From positions 16,578,186 to 16,642,185 of the forward strand of contig NC_063052.1 of assembly GCF_018812025.1 (NCBI RefSeq): a stretch of DNA of 64,000 nucleotides, given 5' to 3'. This stretch comes from Megalobrama amblycephala. Lineage: Eukaryota > Chordata > Actinopteri > Cypriniformes > Xenocyprididae. The notes under the pieces are model-generated. The model was not told where the DNA came from. It did not search any database and was given only the letters and a program-made list of their open reading frames with translations. Both the position numbers and the translations under genes were made by a program. Positions 55,701 through 61,894 of the stretch are shown here, one piece after another (within the stretch, counting starts at the first letter, position 1; every line of letters begins with the position of its first letter).

Positions 55701-58518
55701 ATCATGTCAGACCTGAATAAGACACAGTGATATACAAACTTGTTTGATGTCATATATCAGCAATCTCTATAAAGATATCAATCCTTGTGAAAAGTACACT
55801 TATACATACTTTTAAAAGTACTCATTACGGAATTAATATATTTTTAAAGAATATAATTAAAGGTAAGTTAGGCAATTTCAGAGAGGCTAGCAATTGCAAG
55901 CTAGCTTTGAAAGCACAAGATCCCAACCTCCCTTCAGAGCGCTCTCCAGAGCCACGCCTTCTCCAAAACACATGAACGCGCACAGCAGAGTCTAATAAGT
56001 GTCACAAGAGACGGTGTTACATTGCCTCATGTCTCAAAGTACGTAACATTACAATAATAATGAACGTAAACAACTCACAGAGCTCGGACATGTATCATTA
56101 CATTCGGACCGAATTCAAAGATTAGACTACATTTTTTGGTCCTGTGACTTCCACAGAAGATATATGCATGTTTTAATATTTAGAGCACTTTTATTATTGA
56201 TTGCTATTAGGATGTAAAGAAAGTTTCAACCAGTAGCCTATAACAAAAGTGTTTTAGAAAATTGCCTACTCTACCTTTAAGTGTGAATTGAATGTAATGT
56301 TTTTGACACTTAATTGCATATTAATTGTATGTCATGTACTATATTTGTAATTACACATTTCTAATGAAGTTGCAATTTTATACATTTAAATTATATTACA
56401 TTTCAATATAATATTGAATTACAGAGTTAAAATTATAATCAAAGATTTTACATGTGGTTTAAGTATGTTAGTCAACACATCAAAATTTTTTAAGTGTCTT
56501 AAGAAAGAGTCATGAAAGTGAACTCTTTAAGTACACTTAAGTGGCCTTTTATTTTATTGATATAGGCCTATATTATCTACAAGAATATACTTTTAAGATT
56601 TAAAGTACATTACAAGTGTACAGTCAATACAATTAAGCACATTTCTTTTCCACAAAGGTAATCATCAGGATTTCCAAACAATAAGATATTTTTTAGTTGC
56701 TTTGTTTCTATTTCTGTGGCGTGGTGCTGGATAGCCCCACCCACCGTCTAATCTGTCCAAAATCCCACTTCACAACCATGCATGAATACATCCAACATGT
56801 TCTGATTTTCTATTGTTCTGTCATATTATATAGAATTTTCTCTTTAAGAGTAGACAGACAAATCACTGGAAACTTGTAATACTGAAAGAGTATATTCCTA
56901 TATGTATATTCCTGTATTTATATTCCTACATGGCTTCAGAAATCCTAAATCTCTGTTTATCTGGTTGGACTGGTCCTGATTATTTTCTTTTCGAGCACAC
57001 ATCTTGCTGCTGATTCTGTCTCCAAGCAACTCCCACGTGGTGGATTGTGATCCAAGATGCCTCAGACGTGTTCCTAAAATACTTGACCCAAACTACATCA
57101 CACGCATTCACCAGGAAACGCGTCAAAACTGTCCACCTCCCCCAAGCGTATGATATGATCCTCTAAAGACTAACAGAAAACTGAATCTGACCCTTAACGA
57201 TTTTAAAACCATTGAACAACTTAAAATTTAATTTTGAACTCAGATATTAGATTGGGATCATGTTTATTTTTCATTAATATTCTGAGCAGGAGCTATTTTC
57301 TGGGCAGTATGTTCATTGACTATTTTTATATTATATTGTATAGTAAGTTGGGCTACCAGGGCAATAACAACAATATAAAATATACAGAAATTTTTAATAT
57401 TCATTTTTGCTATTCAAACATTAGTGGTGTTTTTGACAGTTAAGAAGACTCACATAATATCTATTCAATCATGTTAAAATCATATATGCTCATATCATAT
57501 ATACAGTGATGACAAATAAAATGTGGTCATAACTTCTTTGTGGCATATCAAAAATTTTATATTAATAATGGGAATAGCATGTACACTATTGGTATACTTA
57601 AAGCTTATGAAAATATGTATTATTCAGTACTTATATACATACTTTTAAATAGTAATATATGATAATATCATGTGTTTATTATACATTCATAACAAGAATA
57701 GGCTAGTAGGCTAATGTGTAATTTGACTGTGGTTACCACCATCCCTTCTGAAAACATGTAGGCCTAATCGCAATCATACAGATTATTAATAAAATATTGT
57801 TATAATACATGATGTATAGAGGTTTCGAGTAAAGTGTAACCCGTGTGCAAATTAGGAATAAAGCAGCAGAGCACAAACTGATCCAGCTGACGCCTCGCGC
57901 AGTGAACAGACATGACGTCATGCACGCAGTGTCATCAGGGATGCGAGAATTTTAGTTTATCTAAACGCGCCTTTCCTTAAATAACGAGGCTTAAATTTAT
58001 TTCTACTTTGAGACTGATTTAAATGAAATAAACCATCACATAACACAGCATGTGTGACATAAACACTCTTCATGAGTCTCAGGTGAATCATGTAGTCTTC
58101 ATGTGCGTATTTCCGGTCCTGCACTTTACACTTTACGCTTTACAGTCGATTGGTGAATATTAATATTTACAGTGTCTATTTTATTATAATTTATTATTAT
58201 TAAAAATAACCTGCCCTAACTGACTATAATACAATATAATAGAAAGAGATAAAAACAGTGTATACTAGGCTACTGTAAATAAACATACTGCCCAGAAAAC
58301 ATTGCTCAGAATATGTATTAAAAAATAAAACAAAAATCTAAAATCTAACTCCGAAATTAATTAAGAACCAAATAATACTTATGTCGAATCATTTAGCCAA
58401 GTAATACCATCGTCGTTTCTATAGCGTATCTATACATATTCACTAAAAGCTCATCATTACGTAAATATAGATAGATTCACTTACCATAGGTTGGTTTTAA
58501 ATTAGTAATCTCGGCCAT
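22933..58518 (-). CDS. syt11: syt11, synaptotagmin-11 (four coding exons)
   Basis: The spliced CDS is 58518-58485, 33759-32870, 23637-23517 and 23243-22933: 1356 nt, 451 residues (human SYT11 is 431). The protein has a short lumenal N-terminus starting MAEITN, one membrane segment (about 16-40, ending WTCC), a linker containing [20 protein letters not shown]2A (about 179-308) and C2B (about 309-451) ending in the WHxL motif KWHNL. In C2A the loop-3 sequence is LSFDRF, with Ser (about 269) where calcium-binding synaptotagmins have Asp. This is the hallmark substitution of the SYT4/SYT11 pair. In C2B loop 1 the sequence is GNPY rather than DPY. SYT11 is a vesicle protein that in mammals restrains endocytosis and does not act as a fast calcium sensor (family knowledge). 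The N-terminus and linker separate it from SYT4. The extra length lies mainly in the variable linker. All junctions are GT-AG. Confidence 0.95.
23310..23490. repeat. GGTTCTT / AACCTTTATTTTTAAGAGT repeat in syt11 intron 3
   Basis: Shares AGATTATTAAAATGTTCTTC and CCTTTATTTTTA with 39800-39980. It fills most of the short intron 3 and ends about 27 bp from the exon 3 donor. Confidence 0.6.
23517..23637 (-). CDS. syt11: syt11 third coding exon (C2B start)
   Basis: A 121-nt exon encoding residues 309-348 plus one base ([15 protein letters not shown] through MDISGLSG). The acceptor is CATAG and the donor GTAAGT. The exon begins in phase 0. Confidence 0.95.
23838..24420. repeat. Older repeat interrupted by the hAT-like element
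   Basis: Flanking pieces with GAGACCAG, AAGTCCATG and, on the far side, GAGTCAGAGACAAGACAGAG belong to a GTCGAGACC-type repeat that was split by the element at 23887-24367. Confidence 0.4.
23887..24367. mobile_element. 481-bp hAT-like non-autonomous element
   Basis: Ends AGGGCCAGATTTACTAA and TTTAGTAATTCTGGCCT are imperfect inverses. They are flanked by an 8-bp duplication CAAGACCA (23879-23886) / CAAGACTA (24368-24375) with one mismatch. An 8-bp duplication is diagnostic of hAT-type insertion. No coding capacity. Confidence 0.75.
24421..25626. other. syt11: syt11 intron 2, unrecognised moderately GC sequence
   Basis: Less A/T rich than the surrounding intron. Open frames at 24419-24691 and 24980-25180 exist, but I see no domain or splice support. 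It could be a decayed older transposon. No function assigned. Confidence 0.35.
25631..26545 (+). mobile_element. 0.9-kb TTAA-flanked element, copy B
   Basis: The same termini as copy A, with TTAA at 25627-25630 and 26546-26549. The right terminus has lost one base of the match (TCTAGGGCACCT). The internal near-palindrome AACTGTTACG/TAACAGTCGG is near 26359-26378. 915 bp, no transposase. Confidence 0.85.
26546..28380. other. syt11: syt11 intron 2, microsatellites and no gene
   Basis: Contains an A run at 26853-26870 running into GAA repeats at 26871-26886. The overlapping frames at 27308-27651 on both strands have no motif. A repeat edge beginning GTCACGGTTGGTGGCTG lies at 27841. Confidence 0.45.
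28391..28441. repeat. CT-rich microsatellite
   Basis: Interrupted CT/TCTC repeat. It generates the Arg/Glu-rich minus-strand frame at 28289-28594, which is therefore not a gene. Confidence 0.8.
28842..28928. repeat. Short inverted-repeat unit
   Basis: CTCTTTTACACCT near 28845 is inverted at 28912-28924 (AGGTGTAAAAGAG). This is a small MITE-like fold-back or the two ends of a highly deleted element. Confidence 0.5.
29037..29319. mobile_element. 283-bp TTAA-flanked element (AGGGATAGTTCACCC type), complete
   Basis: Starts AGGGATAGTTCACCC after TTAA (29033-29036) and ends AATATCCCT before TTAA (29320-29323). The internal halves around ACTATGGTAG are inverted (29085-29157 against 29172-29245). 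A complete non-autonomous copy. Confidence 0.8.
29360..29615. repeat. Fragment of the CCCCAAACTT-type repeat
   Basis: Contains ATGCTGTTCTTTTGAA, GGATCATGTGACA and an ACCGACCCCAAACTT end, all also found in the fold-back element at 30.8-31.7 kb. Confidence 0.6.
29616..30733. other. syt11: syt11 intron 2, AGTACACTT-type repeat fragment and no gene
   Basis: From about 30240 to 30600 the sequence resembles the repeat seen at 49371-49560 and 55782-56660 (words such as AGTGTACTTTAAATCTTAAAA). The remainder is unremarkable. Confidence 0.45.
30763..31690. mobile_element. 928-bp fold-back element inside a TA microsatellite
   Basis: Arms 30763-31155 and 31288-31690 are inverted. The outermost 140 or so bases are essentially identical, starting CAGTACAGTCCAAAAGTTTG on both strands. 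The loop (31156-31287) holds a further element end, CCCCAAACTTTTGAACGGT. It is flanked on the left by GT/TA repeats (30734-30762) and on the right by TA repeats (31691-31741), consistent with insertion at a TA dinucleotide as by Tc1/mariner-type enzymes. No coding capacity. Confidence 0.75.
31691..31741. repeat. TA microsatellite
   Basis: About 25 TA units. A minus-strand frame reading Tyr-Ile repeats across it (31548-31817) is an artefact. Confidence 0.95.
31742..32869. other. syt11: syt11 intron 2 near exon 2, mostly unique
   Basis: Unlike most of the introns, 31990-32330 shows no transposon ends and has balanced composition. It may hold conserved non-coding sequence, which is inference only. 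Confidence 0.35.
32870..33759 (-). CDS. syt11: syt11 second coding exon (membrane segment, linker, C2A)
   Basis: An 890-nt exon encoding residues 12-308. The acceptor TTTCAG precedes 33759 and donor GTGAGT follows 32870. It contains the whole C2A domain, with [19 protein letters not shown] and [11 protein letters not shown]. Overlapping plus-strand open frames here are antisense shadows. Confidence 0.96.
33760..34750. other. syt11: syt11 intron 1, repeat fragment and no gene
   Basis: 33795-33925 resembles the TTGTGGAAAAGAAGTACAC repeat found at 47450-47570. The rest is A/T rich. Confidence 0.45.
34755..35386. mobile_element. 632-bp TTAA-flanked element with internal palindrome
   Basis: Ends AGGGTTAGTTCAC and GTGAACTAACCCT, TTAA at 34751-34754 and 35387-35390. 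The outer arms of about 110 bp (to GAACACAAATTAAGATATTTT) are inverted. A second inverted pair, 35056-35160 and 35165-35265, fills the centre. Frames inside are not genes. Confidence 0.8.
35391..36998. other. syt11: syt11 intron 1, includes a possible conserved non-coding block
   Basis: 36290-36530 lacks transposon ends and contains homeodomain-type ATTA cores (CAATTACC, GTAATTGGG). A-rich runs lie at 35822-35862. No exon recognised. Confidence 0.35.
36999..37997. mobile_element. 1-kb DNA element with about 150-bp inverted ends
   Basis: The left arm 36999-37160 and right arm 37852-37997 are inverted, sharing CAGCAAAATC, GGTCCCTCTC, TAACACTGAAGC and TAGTGATGAACACCTGCTG. The centre starts with a TTTACACTACAGGATTTTAAG block characteristic of another repeat, so it may be nested. 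No transposase. Confidence 0.7.
37998..38682. repeat. TTAA-flanked element, right part (CATTCTGCACCT end)
   Basis: Ends GCATTCTGCACCT followed by TTAA at 38683-38686. The body back to about 38140 belongs to the same repeat type. The left terminus is not found. Confidence 0.5.
38687..39790. other. syt11: syt11 intron 1, no gene
   Basis: Pyrimidine-rich interval 39265-39440 produces long overlapping frames rich in Phe, Leu and Ser. These are composition artefacts. Confidence 0.45.
39791..39980. repeat. Second copy of the GGTTCTT-type repeat
   Basis: Shares AGATTATTAAAATGTTCTTC and the AACCTTTATTTTTATAAGTG end with the copy at 23310-23490. It abuts the small mariner-like element. Confidence 0.6.
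39983..40140. mobile_element. 158-bp mariner-like MITE
   Basis: Ends CAGTATCTCACAAAAGTGA in inverse orientation over about 41 bp with few mismatches, flanked by TA at 39981-39982 and 40141-40142. TA duplication fits Tc1/mariner. No coding capacity. Confidence 0.8.
40523..40809. mobile_element. TTAA element (AGGGATAGTTCACCC type), right end lost
   Basis: Starts after TTAA (40519-40522). The halves around CTATGGAAGTCAATGGGGCC are inverted, but the expected right terminus is missing after AACTTGAGAGGGATG. Confidence 0.65.
40810..42097. other. syt11: syt11 intron 1, no gene
   Basis: 41150-41400 is relatively non-repetitive. A long pyrimidine tract (42052-42089) immediately precedes the retrotransposon and supplied its CTTTT target site. 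Confidence 0.45.
42102..42145 (+). repeat. Remnant of the 5' LTR (44 bp)
   Basis: Matches the first 44 bp of the 3' LTR (46977-47020) with three mismatches, then diverges. About 159 bp of LTR, and the expected primer-binding site, are missing. Confidence 0.85.
42203..43327 (+). pseudogene. gag and protease region of the Ty3/gypsy element
   Basis: A 374-codon frame from ATG. Two CCHC zinc knuckles begin at residue 200 ([14 protein letters not shown]) and shortly after ([14 protein letters not shown]), marking nucleocapsid. An aspartic protease motif LDTGS is at 299-303. The frame ends at TGA 43325-43327 soon after a frameshift near 43290-43310; sequence typical of the following region continues in another frame from 43324. 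The gag part itself looks intact. Confidence 0.85.
43466..44239. mobile_element. 774-bp hAT-like element inserted in retrotransposon pol
   Basis: Perfect 8-bp duplication TCTGAAAC at 43458-43465 and 44240-44247. Ends CAGGCGCGCC and, inverted, CAGGGGCGCA match at 13 of the first 17 bases. Internal GGGGGTC-type blocks sit near both ends. Retroelement coding similarity resumes immediately after the right duplication. A 120-codon frame (43882-44244) inside may be a vestige of a transposase first exon, but I recognise no domain. Confidence 0.85.
44248..45105 (+). pseudogene. Reverse transcriptase region of the Ty3/gypsy element
   Basis: Motif [13 protein letters not shown] and the catalytic box YLDD (about 44686-44697) are present. 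Breaks: a single-base loss near 44324, a deletion at about 44370 that removes a segment before the KDG block, and an extra A in the run 45063-45070 that ends the frame at 45105. No function is expected. Confidence 0.85.
45071..45382 (+). pseudogene. RNase H region of the Ty3/gypsy element
   Basis: Contains [27 protein letters not shown] and VTDHQSL, the usual order of RNase H landmarks in this class. It is shifted relative to the preceding frame by the A-run lesion and is ended by TGA at 45380-45382. The C-terminal end continues in yet another frame. Confidence 0.85.
45440..46795 (+). pseudogene. Integrase region of the Ty3/gypsy element
   Basis: A long open frame whose first codons are out of register with the preceding RNase H tail. 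The zinc-binding part has HVGHLG and CSGCQ (HHCC). The catalytic core has [12 protein letters not shown] and GLAERF (D, D, E). The C-terminal part runs to a stop at 46793-46795. The integrase body itself has no obvious stop. Confidence 0.88.
46796..46976 (+). other. Retrotransposon 3' non-coding and polypurine tract
   Basis: An A run (46810-46826), an imperfect CCTTAAA tandem (46832-46862), a T run (46932-46948) and finally the purine stretch GGGTGGGAGGAAG (46964-46976) that primes plus-strand synthesis in this class. Confidence 0.7.
46977..47179 (+). repeat. 3' LTR (203 bp)
   Basis: Starts TGTAGTGTACTGAG and ends ACACAACA, with the TG...CA termini expected of an LTR, followed by the CTTTT duplication. 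It is the only full-length LTR of the element. Confidence 0.88.
47185..48416. other. syt11: syt11 intron 1, repeat fragments and no gene
   Basis: 47448-47570 is an AGTACACTT-type repeat piece that serves as an unoccupied paralogue of the insertion site at 55857. 47870-48060 is fairly balanced in composition with no motif. Confidence 0.45.
48421..49368 (+). mobile_element. 0.95-kb TTAA-flanked element, copy C
   Basis: Same ends as copies A and B, TTAA at 48417-48420 and 49369-49372. It is the most diverged of the three: the internal palindrome is degraded (CTGACTGTTACATCACAGTT). The right-hand flank continues an AGTACACTT-type repeat, so it inserted into an older element. Confidence 0.85.
49369..49565. 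repeat. AGTACACTT-type repeat fragment
   Basis: Words TGTACTTCAAATCTTAAAAG and AATTAAGTGTACTTAAAC recur at 30290-30420 and 56520-56610. Confidence 0.5.
49960..50940 (+). pseudogene. gag-like region of the DIRS-like element
   Basis: Frames shift repeatedly. Recognisable pieces are [14 protein letters not shown] (from a frame at 50039-50296), [13 protein letters not shown] (50176-50361) and [17 protein letters not shown] with [12 protein letters not shown] (50373-50924). A Cys-x2-Cys-LG-x3-HA pattern is characteristic of these gag proteins in fish. Confidence 0.65.
51085..51960. repeat. TTAA element inserted in the DIRS-like element
   Basis: Begins AGGTGGGTGTAATGC immediately after TTAA (51081-51084). 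The right end is not clearly defined; the stated end is approximate. The interior matches the style of a common cyprinid non-coding repeat. Confidence 0.5.
52160..52640 (+). pseudogene. Tyrosine recombinase remnant of the DIRS-like element
   Basis: Successive frames read [30 protein letters not shown], then [20 protein letters not shown], then [13 protein letters not shown] with a FYNL end that would carry the catalytic Tyr. Stops and frameshifts separate them. Confidence 0.65.
53113..53330. repeat. GGGGTGCAACGGATC-type DNA repeat fragment
   Basis: Starts AGGGGTGCAACGGATC at about 53116. This is the end of a common fish element; the remainder fades into unrecognised sequence. Confidence 0.5.
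53331..55781. other. syt11: syt11 intron 1, no gene
   Basis: Moderate GC sequence at 53410-53600, then A/T rich. No exon motif was found in the small frames at 53939-54230 or 54376-54651. Confidence 0.4.
55782..56660. repeat. AGTACACTT-type element carrying a TTAA insertion
   Basis: Outer ends CCTTGTGAAAAGTACACTT (left) and, inverted, CCTTTGTGGAAAAGAAATGT (right). The body is interrupted at 55861-56276. Without the insert the two flanks join to give a sequence similar to 47541-47575. Confidence 0.65.
55861..56276. mobile_element. 416-bp TTAA-flanked element (AGGTAAGTTAGGCAATTT type)
   Basis: Left end AGGTAAGTTAGGCAATTT and inverted right end AGGTAGAGTAGGCAATTT. TTAA at 55857-55860 and 56277-56280. 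No coding capacity. Confidence 0.82.
56661..58484. other. syt11: syt11 intron 1 near exon 1
   Basis: No exon seen. A perfect CRE-type palindrome TGACGTCA lies at 57913-57920, about 0.57 kb downstream of the donor of exon 1. The remainder is A/T rich. Confidence 0.4.
58485..58518 (-). CDS. syt11: syt11 first coding exon (34 nt coding)
   Basis: ATG at 58518-58516 encodes [11 protein letters not shown], then one base of the Asp codon, then donor GTAAGT from 58484. It joins in phase 1 to DVSPVLAG in the next exon. It is too short for an open-frame search; the family N-terminus and the donor identify it. Confidence 0.9.
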
Positions 58519-58750
58519 TTTGAAGTCCAATGGCTTGGCTGTGATCAGAAAACAAAAAATAAAAAGCAAAGGGAATTAATTTCTATTTTATTTCCATGAA
58601 TTTCTTCAGGCCGATCCTCCAGCTGAATGGGTGGCCGAGCTGTAGGATGTTTTCTTCTGTGCCTGCGCGCTCCTCAAAGATGCGCTCGGTGACGCGCCCG
58701 CGCTCCCGCCTCCTCCTCCTCCTCCTCCGCTCCAGATGCGAGTGTGAGCG
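58519..58750 (-). promoter_or_regulatory. syt11: Predicted syt11 5' UTR
   Basis: In transcription order this runs from the putative start site near 58750 to the ATG. It is CpG rich (GGGCGCGTCACCGAGCGC near 58700-58683) and carries a GGA repeat (58728-58709). The plus-strand frame at 58596-58883 and minus-strand frame at 58583-58771 overlap it and are not considered genes. Confidence 0.5.
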
Positions 58751-58775
58751 AGAGATGCAGCGCCGACTCAACTTT

Positions 58776-58783
58776 TATTTATA
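58776..58783 (-). promoter_or_regulatory. syt11: TATA-like box of syt11
   Basis: Minus-strand TATAAATA about 30 bp upstream of the CpG-rich leader. Position and sequence fit a core promoter, but TSS data are lacking. Confidence 0.45.
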
Positions 58784-59407
58784 CACAAGCCCTTCAGCGT
58801 CCCCTACAGTACATACTGGGGAAAAAACAGACAACACTATGAACCTGAAGTGTTGCACTGCCCATTTCTTTCTTACATTATAGCCTATTATTATAAAAGT
58901 TGCGTCCCAAACGACACACTATACACACATTCCCTATTCTCTATATAGTGCACTATGTGCCATTCACCATGTAGAAACTAGTAAATGTGTGAGCAAATGA
59001 CCGATTTCGAGTGTAGGAGGAGGCGGGACTTCAGATTCTGGAGAGCATTTGATTGGACAGAAGATTTGATGAGCAGCTGTGTGTGTGATGTGTGATGTGA
59101 TGTCAGGAAAATCTGTGATTCATTTTAACGGAAGTGAGAGACTACAGTACACAATTATATTTAATTTTAAAAATAAATATGAATTATATAATATTTGTTT
59201 TTATATTAATAATTAAAATTAATTATTTTATTGTAAAAAATAAAAATACTAACTTTTTCACTAATTAATGAATTTTCATGTCTTTTTCAGCTGTTTGTGA
59301 TTACTGGATAAGTATTTTTAAAAATCATTTTATGGATTTTGCATAGAATTACATGACTCAAGATTCTATTAATTCAAGTCCCGTAAAGCACTATTTTAAA
59401 ATCGTCT
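58784..59407. other. syt11 upstream flank
   Basis: 58900-58990 contains a repeat beginning GCGTCCCAAACGACACACTA. A TGTGTGATGTGTGATGTGATG tract lies near 59080-59102. No gene. Confidence 0.45.
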
Positions 59408-59415
59408 GATATTTC

Positions 59416-59716
59416 GGTAACACTTTATTTTGATGGTCCCTTTTGAACATTCAGTTGACTAACTTTGTAACTACATGTCAACTAACTCTCATTAGTCTAT
59501 AAGTAGACTGTCTGCTCAGTATCTGCTAACTCTTTATCGTGATGGTCCCTCAACAGACTTTCTACTGACTATAAGTAACTATGCAACTACATGTCAACTT
59601 ATGACCCTACCAGTCTACTGACACCCTACTAACACACTAATGAGAGTTAGTAGACATGTAGGTGCAATGTTACTTACAGTCATGTGTTAAACGGACCATC
59701 AAAATAAAGTGAAAGC
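59416..59716. mobile_element. 301-bp hAT-like MITE
   Basis: Ends GGTAACACTTTATTTTGATG and, inverted, GCTTTCACTTTATTTTGATG. A perfect 8-bp duplication GATATTTC is at 59408-59415 and 59717-59724. No coding capacity. Confidence 0.8.
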
Positions 59717-59724
59717 GATATTTC

Positions 59725-60400
59725 CAGATTTTCCATGACTTTATAACCATGTATTTAAAATGATATAACTGCAGACTCTGTATAAGCATAATTTGACCAC
59801 ATGTCACAAAGAAATACAACTCAAAACATATCTGTATCAAAATGATTTTTTTTTACTTTGGTGTACAGTCAACATACAGGAGCAGAATGTCCTTTAACAA
59901 TAGAATAATTATAATAACAACAAGAATTGAAATGACAATATCAATAAAATAGTCAATTCAAATATATTCACACTGGATAACATACTGATAAATACTTGTA
60001 AGAAATAGGTTTCATATATGGAATGCTGTTGATTTGACTTCCAGTTGGGTGATTGTCATGTTACTGACATACATGTTGGCTTTCATCATGTAGTAACCTT
60101 ACACAATACAGTATGCCCATCAGTGGAAACACACAAATTCTAGAAGTTAAAGTGTTACAAGGGGCTAGGCCACATATTTTTGAGGAGAAAAAAAAAAAGC
60201 AGGACTTGAGCAAAAATATTTTCTAAACCTTTGATACAATGAAAGAAAGTCTAAATTACAGTACAGAACACAGTAGCTAATGAAGGAGAAGTAAAGTGAA
60301 GTTACTCTTCAGTGAAAATAGTAACAACGACATTTGGGGTTGACTGTAACATATTTTCTGTTTTTAAGGCAAAATAAACCATACAATGACTGAGGACCAT
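59725..60400. other. Upstream flank, no feature recognised
   Basis: A/T-rich sequence with no gene. Confidence 0.45.
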
Positions 60401-60408
60401 GTGATATT

Positions 60409-60830
60409 CAGTGTTGGGTGTAATGCATTACAAAGTAATTAATTACTGTAATTTAATTACTTTTCCCTTTAAAAAGTATTAGGGATTACTCTTATTTTTT
60501 ATTACTTCTGATGTAATTGCATTAAATACAGTATAAACTATAGAACAATTCTATATAAAACTATAGTGGATTTAAAATGTATGTTTTTAATGTAACCTTC
60601 TCCCTTTATTTAAAAAGAATTAAAAAAGCAGTTTCATGCCTATCCTTGTATTGTTCAACTGGTCAAGGTTGATATGTGATTTAGAAAGTAATTAGTAAAA
60701 AGTAATTAATAATAAGTAACGCAATACTTTTTGGGAGAGAGTAATTAGTACAGTAATCCAATTACACTGTTAAAGATGTAATTAGTAGCTAGTAATTAAT
60801 TACTTTTTTAGAGTAACTTACCCAACACTG
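60409..60830. mobile_element. 422-bp hAT-like element (CAGTGTTGGG type), intact ends
   Basis: Ends CAGTGTTGGG and CCCAACACTG are exact inverses, with a perfect 8-bp duplication GTGATATT at 60401-60408 and 60831-60838. The interior repeats AGTAATTA words. Related to the diverged copy at 5449-6265. Confidence 0.85.
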
Positions 60831-60838
60831 GTGATATT

Positions 60839-61841
60839 TTTGGCAAACTCTTTAAACCAACAAAATGTTTCGAATCATACCTGTAATTCTAATCAATCTA
60901 TGCACTGAAGTTGCTAATGACATTTAGATACCTGTCTAAGTCTATTATTATAAATGTTTCTATCTTTAAATACAACAAATATGTTATTACGTGTATCGGA
61001 TGTGTAATGCGAGAGCTTAAATCTATTTCACCCAAAATGACCTCAAGATAGCATACCGGTTTAAAGATAACTCAACACTGATTGCGTACATTGCAAAGTG
61101 CCTTTGAAATTTGTATTAAAACTACAGCTTTACTGTAATCAGCCTTTAATTTGCAGTTTATGTATATGTAACACATATCCAATGAAATACAGCACAAAGG
61201 CACTCATCAAAACAATGAGTGTACCTGACATCTAAATTCAATGTTTTATAGCATCTGACGTTCAAGAAAAAGAAAGAAAACAAGGCATTATGCTTTACAA
61301 TAAATTTCCCGAAAGGCTCATAATTCTTAACGTGACCTGAGCCGATGTGAACAACCCTGAAGATGAAGAATTTGCATCTTTTGCATCGCCCAATTTACAA
61401 ACGTCATGTTTGAAACCCGAAAACACTCTATGACTGTAAGACGACTAAAACATCCCTGACGTATTTCATTGCTTAAAACTACTGGAATATTTCAGACCAA
61501 TAGAAGGTTTGCTAAGTTTATAATCGACGTGAGAATAACTGGGAAGGGCTTTTTAGTCATTTCAAAATCTATGAACAAAAGGAGCACAAAGGGAAAGGCA
61601 CAAAGATTATCACTGTGGAAACTATACTGGGAACGCAGAATATCATACAATCCTCTAATAAATATTTTCTTTTAAGTTGTGACTAAACACAGCTAACACT
61701 TGTCAAGCGCTAAAAATAGTGAGGATCTGATTAAAGTCAACATAAAATGGCATTCGCAACCCATTTACTTCTGTAACATAACATATTTCACAGCCAAATA
61801 CTGTAATACTGTAAAAAGTGGGCGTTACTAAAGTCTTGTTA
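60839..61841. other. Upstream flank, no gene
   Basis: Fairly low-repeat A/T-rich sequence. The short frame at 61469-61675 has no motif. It could be the 3' UTR of an off-window neighbour, which cannot be tested here. Confidence 0.4.
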
Positions 61842-61894
61842 AAAAAATGCTCACCAAGGATGCATTTAGTCGATCAAAAATACAGTAAAAACTA

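Noticed and set aside
22933..58518. Assignment to synaptotagmin-4
   Set aside because: The MAEITN start, the [13 protein letters not shown] linker and linkage to rit1 fit SYT11; the shared C2A Ser alone would not decide.
58596..58883. Plus-strand frame at the syt11 promoter
   Set aside because: Antisense to the syt11 5' UTR and promoter, driven by GC-rich repeat composition.
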